Notes under the pieces: generated by a model
What the model was told of the DNA's origin: nothing
The model's input: the letters and a program-made list of their open reading frames with translations, nothing else
Databases searched by the model: none
Source of the DNA: Salinirubellus salinus
GTDB taxonomy: Archaea; Halobacteriota; Halobacteria; Halobacteriales; Haloarculaceae
DNA length: 64,000 nt
Reading direction: 5' to 3'
Assembly: GCF_025231485.1 (NCBI RefSeq)
Contig: NZ_CP104003.1
Location: forward strand, 2,914,001-2,978,000
Shown: positions 1 through 8,122 of the stretch, in pieces
Position numbering within the stretch: the first letter of the stretch is position 1
How the letters are laid out: each line of letters starts with the position of its first letter
Made by a program: the position numbers and the translations under genes

Positions 1-215
1 GGCCGCGCGCCGAGCTGTTTCAGCCGCTGGCCCAGCCGTTCGGCGTGCATCAGCTCCTCCTGGATGTCGGCCTGCAGGCTCTCTTTGATCTCCTGGGCGC
101 GCACCCCGTCGAGGACGATGGCGTTCGTCTGGTAGTTCATCACCGTCTCCATCTCGTCGAGGTAGGCTCGCTTCAGCGTCTCCACGACCGCCTCGGCTGC
201 GTCGCTGTCTGACAT
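1..215 (-). CDS. Ferritin-like domain protein, C-terminal part beyond window
   Basis: The first 71 codons read leftward from an ATG at 213-215 and the gene runs off the left edge. The visible part is one long acidic helix pair with the motif EELMHAERL (Glu-x-x-His), the usual metal-ligand pattern of ferritin-like/rubrerythrin four-helix bundles, and an upstream Glu in DEMETVMNY that fits the other helix. Short haloarchaeal proteins of this kind are thought to bind iron or act in oxidative-stress defence. The second half, with the remaining ligands, is not visible, so the subfamily (Dps, bacterioferritin, rubrerythrin) is undecided. Confidence 0.75.
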   Translation of the reverse strand, partial: MSDSDAAEAVVETLKRAYLDEMETVMNYQTNAIVLDGVRAQEIKESLQADIQEELMHAERLGQRLKQLGAR

Positions 216-347
216 CGGCGGGTGTAGGACCGCCGACGACTTCAGTCGTGTGTCGCCGCAGTCCAACCCCGACCGGGTGACACCCGACGGCCGCGTTCGT
301 CGCCGTCCAACCGGGGGGCTACGTCGCTCCGGCCCCACCGTCCGAGC

Positions 348-527
348 ATGGAGACACGACACGCGGTGCTGGCGCTGGTGCTGGTCGTGACGACCGTGAT
401 GGCGGTCCGGGGCGCGGTCGCGGTCGGGAACGGCGAGTTCGGGACCGTCGCGCGACAGGGAGCCGTGGGCGCCATCGTCCTCGCGTTCGGCGTGGCGCTC
501 TACCGCCGGTGGGACACGCTCGGCTGA
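348..527 (+). CDS. Small two-helix membrane protein
   Basis: A 59-residue reading frame from ATG 348 to TGA 525-527. It begins with a short charged head (METRH), then a hydrophobic stretch at residues 6-25, a short polar loop and a second hydrophobic stretch at about 36-51, ending with RRWDTLG. This is the shape of a small two-span membrane protein. It sits alone ahead of the cytochrome bd operon on the same strand. No family is recognised and no function is assigned. Confidence 0.5.
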   Translation: METRHAVLALVLVVTTVMAVRGAVAVGNGEFGTVARQGAVGAIVLAFGVALYRRWDTLG

Positions 528-641
528 GCGGGCGACCGACAGCCGGGTTGGACTGGTACAAGCGTGGGCTTACCGCCGGAAGGTCCCGACCATCGAGCAT
601 GCATTGGCTGCGTACCAGGCGCGGTGACGGTGGTGGTCGGC

Positions 642-2078
642 GTGGTTGACCCGGTCATCGCCAGTCGACTCCAGTTCGCGGTGACGACCATCGTGCACAT
701 CATCTTCCCCGTGATGAGCATGGGGCTCGCGCCGTTCCTCGTCTACTTCACGTGGAAGGACATCCGGACCGACGAGCCGCGCTACGAGCAGCTGCGCCGG
801 TTCTGGACGAAGATATTCGCCGTCTCGTTCGTCGTCGGGACGGTGACCGGCATCGTGCTCGAGTTCGAGTTCGGGACGAACTTCGCGGCGTTCTCGACGA
901 CCGCCGGCGAACTGTTCGGCGGCCCGCTGGCCATCGAGGGGATGATGGCGTTCATGCTCGAGGCGACGTTCCTCGGCGTGTTCGTCTTCGGGCGCGAGCG
1001 GGTCTCCGACGCGCTCTACTTCGTCTCCAGCGTCGCCGTCGGGCTGGGGACGTGGCTCTCGGCGGTCTGGATCCTCATCGCGAACTCGTGGATGCAGACG
1101 CCCCGGGGCTACGAGCTCGCCACAGAGAACGGCCAGCCCATCGTCCACCTCGTCGACCCGGTGGCGGCGTACTTCACCCCGCGGTTCACGTACATGTACG
1201 TCCACATGCAGAACTCGGCGGTGCTGTCGGTCTCGCTGTTCATGGCCGGCGTCGCCGCCTACTACGTCTTCCGCCACCACGTCTGGGGCTACTCCGTCGC
1301 GAACGTGGGGTTCTGGGAGGCGACCCTGAAGATCGCGCTCGTCGCGCTGCTCGTCACCGCGCCGCTGCAGGTCGTCCACGGCGACCAGTACGCCCAGCAC
1401 GTCTACGAGACCCAGCCCCAGAAGTTCGCCGCGATGGAGGCCGTCTGGGACACCGAGCGGTACGTCCCCGAGTACATCGTGGCGTTCCCGACCAGCCCGG
1501 ACCAGTTGACGGACCCACGCGCGAAGGAGCTGTTCGGGCTGGGTATCCCCGGCGGGGCCTCGTGGCTCGCCAGCGGGGGTGACCCGAACGCGGAGATACG
1601 CGGGTTGAACGAGTTCGATACCGAGCCCCCGCCGGTCGCCATCGTCTTCTGGTCGTTCCGCGCGATGGTGGGCCTCGGGTTCTGGTTCATCCTGCTCGCG
1701 TTCTGGGGCGGCTACCGCTGGTGGCGGGGGCAGTTGCTCGAGGACGACCTGCTGCACAAGGCGCTGATGGGCTCCTCGCTGCTCGGCATCGTCGCCGTCG
1801 AACTCGGCTGGATCGTCACCGAGGTCGGCCGCCAGCCGTGGGTCATCCAGGGGGTGATGAAGACCAGCGAGGGGGTCTCACCGGGCCTCACCGGGGCCGA
1901 GGCGACGGTCACGCTCGCCGGGTTCGTCCTCGTCTACACCACCCTGCTCGGGCTCTACACCTACGTCGTCGCCCGGATCATCCGGGCCGGCCCGCCCGGT
2001 GGCGAGGACCTCCGGACGGTGCCGGACGACCGGCCGGACCCGTCGACGCCGCCCGCCGAGGTGCCCGCCGATGACTGA
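642..2078 (+). CDS. cydA: Cytochrome bd quinol oxidase subunit I
   Basis: Membrane quinol oxidase subunit that carries the haems and reduces O2 to water with electrons from quinol. The GTG at 642 is chosen because it gives 478 residues and puts the conserved axial histidine at residue 19 (TTIVHIIFP), as in characterised CydA; earlier in-frame starts add a non-conserved leader. Visible family signatures are the Q-loop start TQPQKFAAME with its Lys and Glu, and EVGRQPW near the C-terminus. About nine hydrophobic segments are present and the C-terminal tail is acidic and proline-rich. The last codons overlap cydB by 8 bases, so the two are translated as one operon. Confidence 0.95.
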   Translation: MVDPVIASRLQFAVTTIVHIIFPVMSMGLAPFLVYFTWKDIRTDEPRYEQLRRFWTKIFAVSFVVGTVTGIVLEFEFGTNFAAFSTTAGELFGGPLAIEGMMAFMLEATFLGVFVFGRERVSDALYFVSSVAVGLGTWLSAVWILIANSWMQTPRGYELATENGQPIVHLVDPVAAYFTPRFTYMYVHMQNSAVLSVSLFMAGVAAYYVFRHHVWGYSVANVGFWEATLKIALVALLVTAPLQVVHGDQYAQHVYETQPQKFAAMEAVWDTERYVPEYIVAFPTSPDQLTDPRAKELFGLGIPGGASWLASGGDPNAEIRGLNEFDTEPPPVAIVFWSFRAMVGLGFWFILLAFWGGYRWWRGQLLEDDLLHKALMGSSLLGIVAVELGWIVTEVGRQPWVIQGVMKTSEGVSPGLTGAEATVTLAGFVLVYTTLLGLYTYVVARIIRAGPPGGEDLRTVPDDRPDPSTPPAEVPADD

Positions 2079-3072
2079 CCTCGGCACGCTGGCGACGGAG
2101 CCACTGTTCGGGCTGCCACTCCCGGCGCTGTGGTTCGCGCTCCTGTTCGCGATGCTGGGGACGTTCCTGTTCCTCGACGGCTTCGACTTCGGGGCGGGCG
2201 CGCTGTTCGGCGTCCGTGAGGACGAGACGGAGCGCGAGACCGTCCTCGCGGCCATCGGGCCGTTCTGGGACGGCAACGAGGTGTGGCTCGTCGTCTTCGG
2301 CGGGGCACTGTTCGCCGCGTTCCCGTCGGTGTACGCCGACCTGTTCAGCCGCCACTACCTGCTCATGTTCGGCATCCTCGGGGCGCTCATCCTGCGTGGG
2401 CTGGCGCCCGAGATGTACGAACAGCGCCACGACGCGGCGTGGCAGCGCTGGTGGGGCCGTGCGTTCGTCGCCGGCAGCGTCCTCGCGCCGTTCCTGCTCG
2501 GCGCGTTCGTCGGCAACTGGCTAGCGGGCACCGAGCGCTCGTTCACGCTCGTCGGTATCGTCGTCGGCCTCGCGGTCACCGCGCTCACCGTCGTCTCGGG
2601 GACGGCGTTCCTCCGCGTGAAGACGACCGGCGAGTTCCACGACGCGCTCGGCGCGTACGGCCTGCCGGCCGTCGTCGGCTACCTGCTCGCGGTGGTCGCC
2701 TCGCTCGGGGCGCTCTGGGTCACGGTGCCCGGCCTCCGGGCCGCGCTCGTCTCGGTGCCCGTCCTCGCGCTCGTCGGACTGTCGGTCCTGCTCGCGGCGG
2801 GCTACGTGCTGGCGCTCCGGCGCGACCACGACCTGCTCGCGCTGGTCGCGAGCGCCGCCCTCACCTACGGGCTGGTGGCGGTCGTCGCGCTCGCGCTCTA
2901 CCCCGCGGTCGACCCGGTGACGGGCGCGACGGTGCAGAGCGCCATCGTCTCGACGCTCCCGCTCAACCTGATGTCGGTCGGGGCGGCGCTGCTGTTGCCC
3001 CTCATCGCGTCGTACTTCGTCGTCCTCTACTCGGCGTTCAGTGGCCCTGCCCAACCCACGGAGGGGTACTGA
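2071..3072 (+). CDS. cydB: Cytochrome bd quinol oxidase subunit II
   Basis: Second subunit of the cytochrome bd oxidase, 333 residues with about eight or nine membrane spans; in the family it stabilises the haem-bearing subunit I. Typical N-terminal motifs are visible: LFLDGFDFGAG in the first helix and IGPFWDGNEVWLV in the first loop, which is the strongest CydB signature. The ATG at 2071 starts inside the end of cydA. Its TGA overlaps the ATG of the next small gene by one base, so all three form one operon. Confidence 0.95.
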   Translation: MTDLGTLATEPLFGLPLPALWFALLFAMLGTFLFLDGFDFGAGALFGVREDETERETVLAAIGPFWDGNEVWLVVFGGALFAAFPSVYADLFSRHYLLMFGILGALILRGLAPEMYEQRHDAAWQRWWGRAFVAGSVLAPFLLGAFVGNWLAGTERSFTLVGIVVGLAVTALTVVSGTAFLRVKTTGEFHDALGAYGLPAVVGYLLAVVASLGALWVTVPGLRAALVSVPVLALVGLSVLLAAGYVLALRRDHDLLALVASAALTYGLVAVVALALYPAVDPVTGATVQSAIVSTLPLNLMSVGAALLLPLIASYFVVLYSAFSGPAQPTEGY

Positions 3073-3317
3073 TGGCGGGCGAGGAACCTGCGGGGACCGA
3101 GGCCGAGCGGATAACCGCGAACGGCCTCGACACGGCGCTGCTCTCGCGCATCCTCGTCACGTGGTTCGGGCTGGTGGCCGTCGGGTTCACCGGTGCGCTC
3201 GTCGGTGGGAACACGAGCGGCCCGCCGCAGTTCGTCGCCTACCTCGTGACGACGCTGCTCTCGGTGGCGGTGTTGCTCTACAACGTCGACCGGCTGGTCG
3301 CCGCCCGGACCGGGTGA
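3072..3317 (+). CDS. Small membrane protein of the cyd operon
   Basis: An 81-residue protein whose ATG (3072-3074) shares its A with the cydB stop codon, so it is almost certainly cotranslated with the oxidase. An acidic head of about 25 residues is followed by two hydrophobic segments (about 27-48 and 56-72) and a short basic tail. Bacterial cytochrome bd operons often contain a tiny third subunit (CydX/CydS type) but those have a single span; this protein is longer, has two spans and shows no similarity I can recognise. A role as accessory subunit is inferred from position only. Confidence 0.7.
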   Translation: MAGEEPAGTEAERITANGLDTALLSRILVTWFGLVAVGFTGALVGGNTSGPPQFVAYLVTTLLSVAVLLYNVDRLVAARTG

Positions 3318-3360
3318 GCGCGGCCGACGGCTCCCGACGCCAGGGCGAGTGCTCGGTCGC

Positions 3361-4080
3361 TCAGCCGGGTCCCTCGAAGTGGTCGCGGACGAGCTGTGCC
3401 TCGGCCCGTCGCAGGCGGTAGGAGAGCGTCGACCGTGGCACGCCGAGTTCCTCGGCGATGTCGTCGAGCGACGCGTCGCTGGGCGTCTCGTAGTAGCCGA
3501 GCTCCCACGCCGTCCGGAGCGCGACCCGCTGTTCGCCGGGGAGCGACGGCTCGTTCAGCAGTGCGGGGTTCCACCCATCGACCTCGCGGAGGTGGCCCGT
3601 CTCGAAGGCGAGCCCGTCGCGGAGCCGGCCGGTGAGGGTGTCGTAGAGCTGGCCCACGTTCCGGTCGGTGCGCAGCAGGACGCGCCACTCGTGGCGGCCC
3701 TCGTGCCGGCGCGTCTCGAACAGCGCCCCCTCGTCGAGGATGCGCCCGGCGATGGAGTGGACCGAGTCGCCACCGTGGATGTCGGAGACGTAGGAGTAGA
3801 GCAGCAGCCGGTCGCCGTCGCGTTCGACCGTCTCGTGGTAGCGCACAGCCTCGACGGGCGTCTCCGTGACTCCCTCGTCGTCGTAGTCCTCGTCGCGGCG
3901 GACGCGCTCGACCCGGTCGAGTGCCTCTGGCGGGCCCGTGAACCGCTCGAGACGCCAGAACCGGTCGCCGAGGACGCACCCGTCGAAGGAGACGGCGGTC
4001 AGTGCCGGGGTCTCGAGGAACACGTCCATCAGGGGGTCGACACCGCGGTCGTAGACCACGGTGAACGTGAACTCCCGCAT
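3361..4080 (-). CDS. Bacterioopsin-activator-type HTH regulator
   Basis: A 239-residue regulator of the haloarchaeal Bat-like/HTH_10 type. The first ~150 residues form the variable, probably ligand-sensing part. The last ~60 carry the helix-turn-helix, seen in TAWELGYYETPSDASLDDIAEELGVPRSTLSYRLRRAE, split here as TAWELGYYETP and SLDDIAEELGVPRSTLSYRL. The start at 4080 (MREFTFTVVYD) is typical; an upstream in-frame extension is basic, proline-rich and unlike the protein. It is transcribed convergently with the cyd operon and divergently from thioredoxin, sharing a short AT-richer promoter region. Confidence 0.85.
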   Translation of the reverse strand: MREFTFTVVYDRGVDPLMDVFLETPALTAVSFDGCVLGDRFWRLERFTGPPEALDRVERVRRDEDYDDEGVTETPVEAVRYHETVERDGDRLLLYSYVSDIHGGDSVHSIAGRILDEGALFETRRHEGRHEWRVLLRTDRNVGQLYDTLTGRLRDGLAFETGHLREVDGWNPALLNEPSLPGEQRVALRTAWELGYYETPSDASLDDIAEELGVPRSTLSYRLRRAEAQLVRDHFEGPG

Positions 4081-4170
4081 CGCCCGACGGTACGCGGTCG
4101 GCGGTCTTGGCGGTAGCGAACGCGGCGATGCCGACGGTGACGGCCGGGCGCGTTTCGGACCCGAGTATTG

Positions 4171-4212
4171 CACATTACTTGCACAACATACTTGTACGAC
4201 CGTCGCGTACCG
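4171..4212 (+). promoter_or_regulatory. Promoter region of thioredoxin gene
   Basis: An A+T-richer island in very GC-rich surroundings, with two similar words, ATTACTTGCA and ATACTTGTA, spaced 15 bases apart. The second is centred about 24 bases before ATG 4213, fitting the TATA position of a short-leader haloarchaeal transcript. The doubled word could also be an operator for the divergent regulator. Confidence 0.4.
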
Positions 4213-4221
4213 ATGGCTGTC

Positions 4222-4656
4222 ATGAGCGAATCAGACGATCTGGATCGGCTCCGCGAACAGCGACGACAGGAACTCACCGACGGCGCGGACGGGGAAGGTG
4301 CGGACGGGGAGGCCGACGCCGGTGGGGCCGGTGTCGGGCCGTCCGAGCCCGTCCACGTCGACGGAGCGGCCGCTCTCGAGGAGACCGTGAACGAGTACGA
4401 CGTCGTGCTCGTGGACTTCTACGCCGACTGGTGTGGGCCGTGTAAGATGCTGGAGCCCATCGTGAAGGAGCTGGCCGCGGAGACCGACGTCGCCGTCGCG
4501 AAGGTCGACGTCGACCGGAACCAGCAGCTCGCCGGCCAGTACCAGGTGCAGGGCGTCCCGACGATGATGTTCTTCGCCGACGGCCAGCCCGTCGAGCGCA
4601 TCGTCGGCGTCCGCGGCAAGGAGGACCTGGCCGGGCTCATCTCCAAGCTCGGCTGA
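4222..4656 (+). CDS. Thioredoxin
   Basis: A thiol-disulfide oxidoreductase of 144 residues with the active site WCGPCK at residues 70-75 and the cis-proline motif GVPTMM. The first ~45 residues are an acidic, Gly/Glu/Asp-rich halophilic extension not found in ordinary thioredoxins, and the conserved fold starts at about residue 50. An alternative ATG three codons earlier at 4213 is equally possible. Nothing in the sequence singles out its electron donor; with no thioredoxin reductase nearby, its partners are unknown. Confidence 0.9.
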   Translation: MSESDDLDRLREQRRQELTDGADGEGADGEADAGGAGVGPSEPVHVDGAAALEETVNEYDVVLVDFYADWCGPCKMLEPIVKELAAETDVAVAKVDVDRNQQLAGQYQVQGVPTMMFFADGQPVERIVGVRGKEDLAGLISKLG

Positions 4657-4736
4657 CGCTAGAGATGGTCCCACCGACGGGTACAGTTGTTCACCTAACG
4701 CGCAAGACTTTTGCGGCGTCGGTCCCTGGTGCAGGT

Positions 4737-5156
4737 ATGCCCAAGCCGATGCGCGAGTACCTCGAGGAGGACATCGAGTGCGAGGGGTTGCTGGAGTGTT
4801 TCCACGGACTGGGAGGCCTCGACCGCGAGGTGTTCGGGGTCCTCACGGCGGCGGACGAACCACTCACCGTCGACGAGGTGGCCGAGGCCGTCGACCGGGA
4901 GCGCTCGACCGCCTACCGCTCGGTCCAGCGACTCGTCGAGGCCGGGTTCTGCCGCAAGGAGCAGGTGAACGACGCCGGCGGCGGCTACCACCACGTGTTC
5001 GAGCCCGCGCCGGCCGACGAGGTCGCCCGCGACCTCCAGCGGTTGCTCAACGACTGGTACGCCACGATGGGCCAGCTCGTCGGCGAGTTCGAGACGAAGT
5101 ACGGCGGGGAGCGAGAGTCCGTCTCCGAGGCCGACGGGCCGGCCCTCTCCCGCTGA
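4737..5156 (+). CDS. TrmB-like winged-helix regulator
   Basis: A 139-residue DNA-binding protein with a winged helix at residues 28-75: DREVFGVLTAADEPLTVDEV, then RSTAYRSVQRLVEAGF as the recognition helix, then a wing with GGGYHHVF. A C-terminal helix (LNDWYATMGQLVGEFETKY) probably forms the dimer. This is a common haloarchaeal stand-alone TrmB/MarR-like family whose targets are mostly unknown. The start at 4737 follows a TATA-like ACTTTTGC 27 bases upstream. That box lies within a small inverted repeat (CGCAA-5-TTGCG, 4701-4715) that could be its own operator. Confidence 0.8.
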   Translation: MPKPMREYLEEDIECEGLLECFHGLGGLDREVFGVLTAADEPLTVDEVAEAVDRERSTAYRSVQRLVEAGFCRKEQVNDAGGGYHHVFEPAPADEVARDLQRLLNDWYATMGQLVGEFETKYGGERESVSEADGPALSR

Positions 5157-5251
5157 GCGGCGCACCACCACTCCCGCATCGATACCCGGTCTCGTGAGTG
5201 TCCGGCTCGGGGCGAAAAACGGCTAAACGGTAGCGTGCCTCACGGCCGACC

Positions 5252-5416
5252 ATGGGCGACACACGCGAGGGGCGCGACGAGCAGGGACTCGACGAGGAGC
5301 GACGGCAGCGCGAGCACGAGGTAGAGGAGGAACTGGCGGAGAGGGAGGCCGCCGAGAGGCGCCGCGAGGAACACGAGGAGGAGCTCGCGGAGGAGGAACT
5401 GGCCGAGGACGAGTGA
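5252..5416 (+). CDS. Small highly charged coiled-coil protein
   Basis: A 54-residue frame from ATG 5252 to TGA 5414-5416. The composition is almost entirely Glu, Arg, Ala, Leu, Asp and Gln with heptad-like spacing (EEELAEREAAERRREEHEEE), so it is predicted to be one continuous charged helix or coiled coil. An A-rich stretch (AAAAACGGCTAAACGG, 5215-5230) lies at the right distance for a promoter of a leaderless transcript. No family is recognised. Charged low-complexity frames can be spurious in GC-rich DNA, so confidence is moderate. Confidence 0.45.
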   Translation: MGDTREGRDEQGLDEERRQREHEVEEELAEREAAERRREEHEEELAEEELAEDE

Positions 5417-5493
5417 CCGCGGCGGCGGTTCCGGGCGGGACCGTCCGGAAACCTTCACCTAACGATTTCTCCGGCTGCGACGGAGCGTGAGCC

Positions 5494-5628
5494 ATGGCTC
5501 GACGTGAGGAGGTCACGGAGGAACGGCCGTTCGAGTGCGAGCTGTGTGACGACCGGTTCGCGACGCGCGAGGAACTGCAGGACCACGTCTGGGAGTACCA
5601 CGAGATGGACGGGGACGTGCCGCCGTAG
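5494..5628 (+). CDS. Small C2H2 zinc-finger protein
   Basis: A 44-residue protein consisting of a single C2H2 finger: CELC at residues 16-19, a 12-residue finger loop containing the usual Phe and Leu (RFATREEL), then HVWEYH. Tiny single-finger proteins of this kind are common in haloarchaea and some act as regulators of metabolism or biofilm formation. A TATA-like CGATTTC lies 28 bases before the ATG. The specific role is unknown. Confidence 0.75.
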   Translation: MARREEVTEERPFECELCDDRFATREELQDHVWEYHEMDGDVPP

Positions 5629-5630
5629 AG

Positions 5631-6380
5631 TCAGACCAGTCGCGTCAGGAAGTACGCGCTCCCGAAGATGAGCGCGTTGTAGCCGCCGTGCGCCACCATC
5701 GGGGCGAGGACGGAGCCAGTCCGTTCGTAGAGCCACCCCATCGCCAGCCCGACGACGAGGATGACACCCAGCGAGACGGCGGCGCTGGCGGGACTCGCGA
5801 CGATCAGCGCGAACACGTGGATGGCCGCGAACAGCACGCCCGCGCCGACGATGGCCGCGTTCGGTGAGAACCGCTCGCGCAGGTACGGCTGGACCGTCCC
5901 GCGAAAGAGGAGTTCCTCGGCGGGGCCGACGACGAGCAGCGACGCCGGGACCAGCACCGCGAGCATCGTCTCGAGGGGCAGGTCGACACCGGTGATGGAG
6001 GGCGGTGACGGCTCGACACCCACCACGACGGCGCCGACCACCACGGCGGTCCGGAACACGAAGACGCCCACGGTCACCAGCGCGACCAGCCCCCACGAGG
6101 GTGGCAGGCCGAGGCCGAACGACGACAGCCCTCGGCCGGTGAGGACGACGAACGCGACGGCGACGAGCGCGTAGCCAGCCTCTCCGAGGACGATAGAGAG
6201 CGTGAACCCGACGAGCGTGTCGATACCCACGAAGAACGCGGGGACGGAGAGCAGTATCGAGGCGACGATACCGGCGACCGTGAGGGCGAACGCGCCGGCC
6301 ACGTACCAGGGAGCGGACCGTTCGCGCCTGGGGGACCCTTCCGAGCGGGTCGTGTCGTGGGTCGGGCGGTCACTCGACAT
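5631..6380 (-). CDS. CPBP family intramembrane metalloprotease
   Basis: A 249-residue polytopic membrane protein with about seven or eight hydrophobic segments. It carries the CPBP/Abi (CAAX-protease-like) motifs: EELLFRG, with the paired glutamates and Arg, then FAAIHVFAL, then a later conserved polar site in APMVAHGGYNAL. These residues bind the catalytic metal in RCE1-type proteases. Substrates of haloarchaeal members are unknown. The start at 6380 (MSSDRP) is preferred over an earlier Met nine codons upstream. It ends two bases from the zinc-finger gene, which faces it. Confidence 0.85.
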   Translation of the reverse strand: MSSDRPTHDTTRSEGSPRRERSAPWYVAGAFALTVAGIVASILLSVPAFFVGIDTLVGFTLSIVLGEAGYALVAVAFVVLTGRGLSSFGLGLPPSWGLVALVTVGVFVFRTAVVVGAVVVGVEPSPPSITGVDLPLETMLAVLVPASLLVVGPAEELLFRGTVQPYLRERFSPNAAIVGAGVLFAAIHVFALIVASPASAAVSLGVILVVGLAMGWLYERTGSVLAPMVAHGGYNALIFGSAYFLTRLV

Positions 6381-6452
6381 CGCGTCCTGTTCCGCGGCCG
6401 ACAGCAAATAGCCGTCGGCCGGGCCGGCTGGTGGCCGCGCCGGCGGGCGGAC

Positions 6453-6887
6453 TCAGTCCGACGCGAACTGTGTCTGCAGATTCTCCAGCGTCGTCCGCAG
6501 CTCCCGCTCGTTGTACCGTTCGGCGAACCGCCGGACCACCGACTCCAGCACCTTCGACGGGAGGTCGTAGGCCGCACCGTAGGTGACCCGGGTCCGGCCG
6601 TCGTCGAGCGCCTCGAACGTCCACGTGATGGTCCCCGAGAGCGGCCCCTCGAGGTCGAAGACGACCCGTTCCTCGGGGTCGTAGGTGGAGGTCGACATCG
6701 ACCCGTCGATGGGGACGCCCGCCATCCGGTAGGTGTACGACAGCGACTTGCCGGTCGCGTCCTGTTCGACGTCCCGGACGTCGGTGATGGAGGGCGATAT
6801 CTCGGGCTGGTTGTGGGGGTCGTCCATGAACGCCCACACCGCGGCGAGCGGCGCGTCGACCACGGCGGACTCGCTGACTTCGATCAC
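6453..6887 (-). CDS. SRPBCC (START-like) family protein
   Basis: A 144-residue single-domain protein of the polyketide cyclase/START-like superfamily. The N-terminal strand-helix pattern IEVSESAVVDAPLAAVWAFM with DDPHNQPE after it, the central strands ERVVFDLEG and TITWTFEAL, and the long C-terminal helix ending in LRTTLENLQ are typical. Such domains hold hydrophobic ligands in a deep pocket, and the ligand here cannot be told from sequence. It is monocistronic and divergent from the membrane protein gene at 7025. Confidence 0.8.
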   Translation of the reverse strand: MIEVSESAVVDAPLAAVWAFMDDPHNQPEISPSITDVRDVEQDATGKSLSYTYRMAGVPIDGSMSTSTYDPEERVVFDLEGPLSGTITWTFEALDDGRTRVTYGAAYDLPSKVLESVVRRFAERYNERELRTTLENLQTQFASD

Positions 6888-7024
6888 ACCCCCACGGAGG
6901 GGCCGCGCGAGGATAATCCGTCCGGACGCGCTCCATCCGGGCGAATCGGAGGGCTCACCGTCGGCTTTCGCTCGCCGAGTCGGGTGGAGGAGTTATCTCG
7001 TCCGACCGGTGAAACCGTTACATC

Positions 7025-8122
7025 GTGCGGACAGTCATCGTCGCCGTCGGGGTCGCGCTCGTCGCAGCCGTACTCTTCGGGGGGACGCTCGCGGCCCACC
7101 CGGGCGGGCCGAGTGACACCACCCCGGCGGGTGACCGACTCCTGACCCCCGTCGGCGGGGAGAGCGAGAGCCGCCTGTGGCCCTACACCAGCCGCAGTCC
7201 GTCGGTCGAGGGGCGGACGCTCGCGCTGAACGTCCTCGTCCGCGGGTCGCCCGAACGCGTCAGGGCGGCGCTCACCGACGCCGACTCGCGCTGGCGACCC
7301 GCCCACGGCTCGGTCAGGTACACCTACGTCGTCGGCCCGGACGGGACCGGCGAGTGGCGCCCGTCGGACTATCAGGTCGAGGTCGGCACCTACCTCGGGT
7401 CGCGGACCCACGCCAGGGCCTACGGGCCACCCAGCGGCGACTGGACCGCGCTCCAGCTCCACACCGAGTACTGGGACTGGTTCCGGCTCCGCCACACCGT
7501 CACCGGCGTCCCGTCGGGCGCACGCTTCCTCGCCTCGGACCTCGTTGACGAGCCGTTCGTCCGGAACGTCTCCGAGGTGCGTCACGGGTTCGTCGGCGGC
7601 GGGAGCCCCGGGCGCTGGACGGTGGTGGAGTTCGTGCCGGCGGCGCTCCTCGGGGCGGGCGTCGGCCTCCCCGTCGCGCTGGTCGGTGGATGGGGGAGGA
7701 CGAGGGTCCATCGAGAGCTCGGCCTCGCGCTCGCGCTCGCCGGCCTCGTCGTGGGCGTCCGGGTGGGTGGACTCGCGGCCGAGCTCGCGCTGGGCGGCCT
7801 GCCCCCGAAGCTCGCCGTCGCCGTGGGCTACCCCCTGCTCGTAGCCGGGCCGCCGTTACTGGTCCACCGTCTCGCCCCCGACCGCCCGACCGGTCGGGTG
7901 GCCGTCCTCGCGACCGGCGGCCTGCTCGCGGGGCTGGCCCTCGACGCGCTGGTCGTCGGCGTCCACCGGTATCCGGCGTCGCTCGTCGGCCACCGCCTCG
8001 CGCTGGCCGCCACGCTCGGCCTGCTGGCCGCCGGCGTCGCTCGCGGCGACCGCCGGGTCCGCGCGCTCGCCCTCGGCGGCTGGCTGGTCGCGCTCGTCGT
8101 CCCGCTCGCGGACCTCATCTAG
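7025..8122 (+). CDS. LssY C-terminal-like membrane protein
   Basis: A 365-residue protein starting at GTG 7025. A signal-like N-terminal helix is followed by an external domain of about 150 residues whose motifs (VGTYLGSRTHARAYGP, WTALQLHTEYWDWF, LRHTVTG) resemble the LssY C-terminal domain found in PAP2-type membrane proteins. The remaining ~170 residues form about five or six membrane helices. A TATA-like GTTATC lies 30 bases before the start. The last 267 bases are antisense to the end of the next gene on the opposite strand. The function is unknown; an envelope role is inferred. Confidence 0.75.
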   Translation: MRTVIVAVGVALVAAVLFGGTLAAHPGGPSDTTPAGDRLLTPVGGESESRLWPYTSRSPSVEGRTLALNVLVRGSPERVRAALTDADSRWRPAHGSVRYTYVVGPDGTGEWRPSDYQVEVGTYLGSRTHARAYGPPSGDWTALQLHTEYWDWFRLRHTVTGVPSGARFLASDLVDEPFVRNVSEVRHGFVGGGSPGRWTVVEFVPAALLGAGVGLPVALVGGWGRTRVHRELGLALALAGLVVGVRVGGLAAELALGGLPPKLAVAVGYPLLVAGPPLLVHRLAPDRPTGRVAVLATGGLLAGLALDALVVGVHRYPASLVGHRLALAATLGLLAAGVARGDRRVRALALGGWLVALVVPLADLI

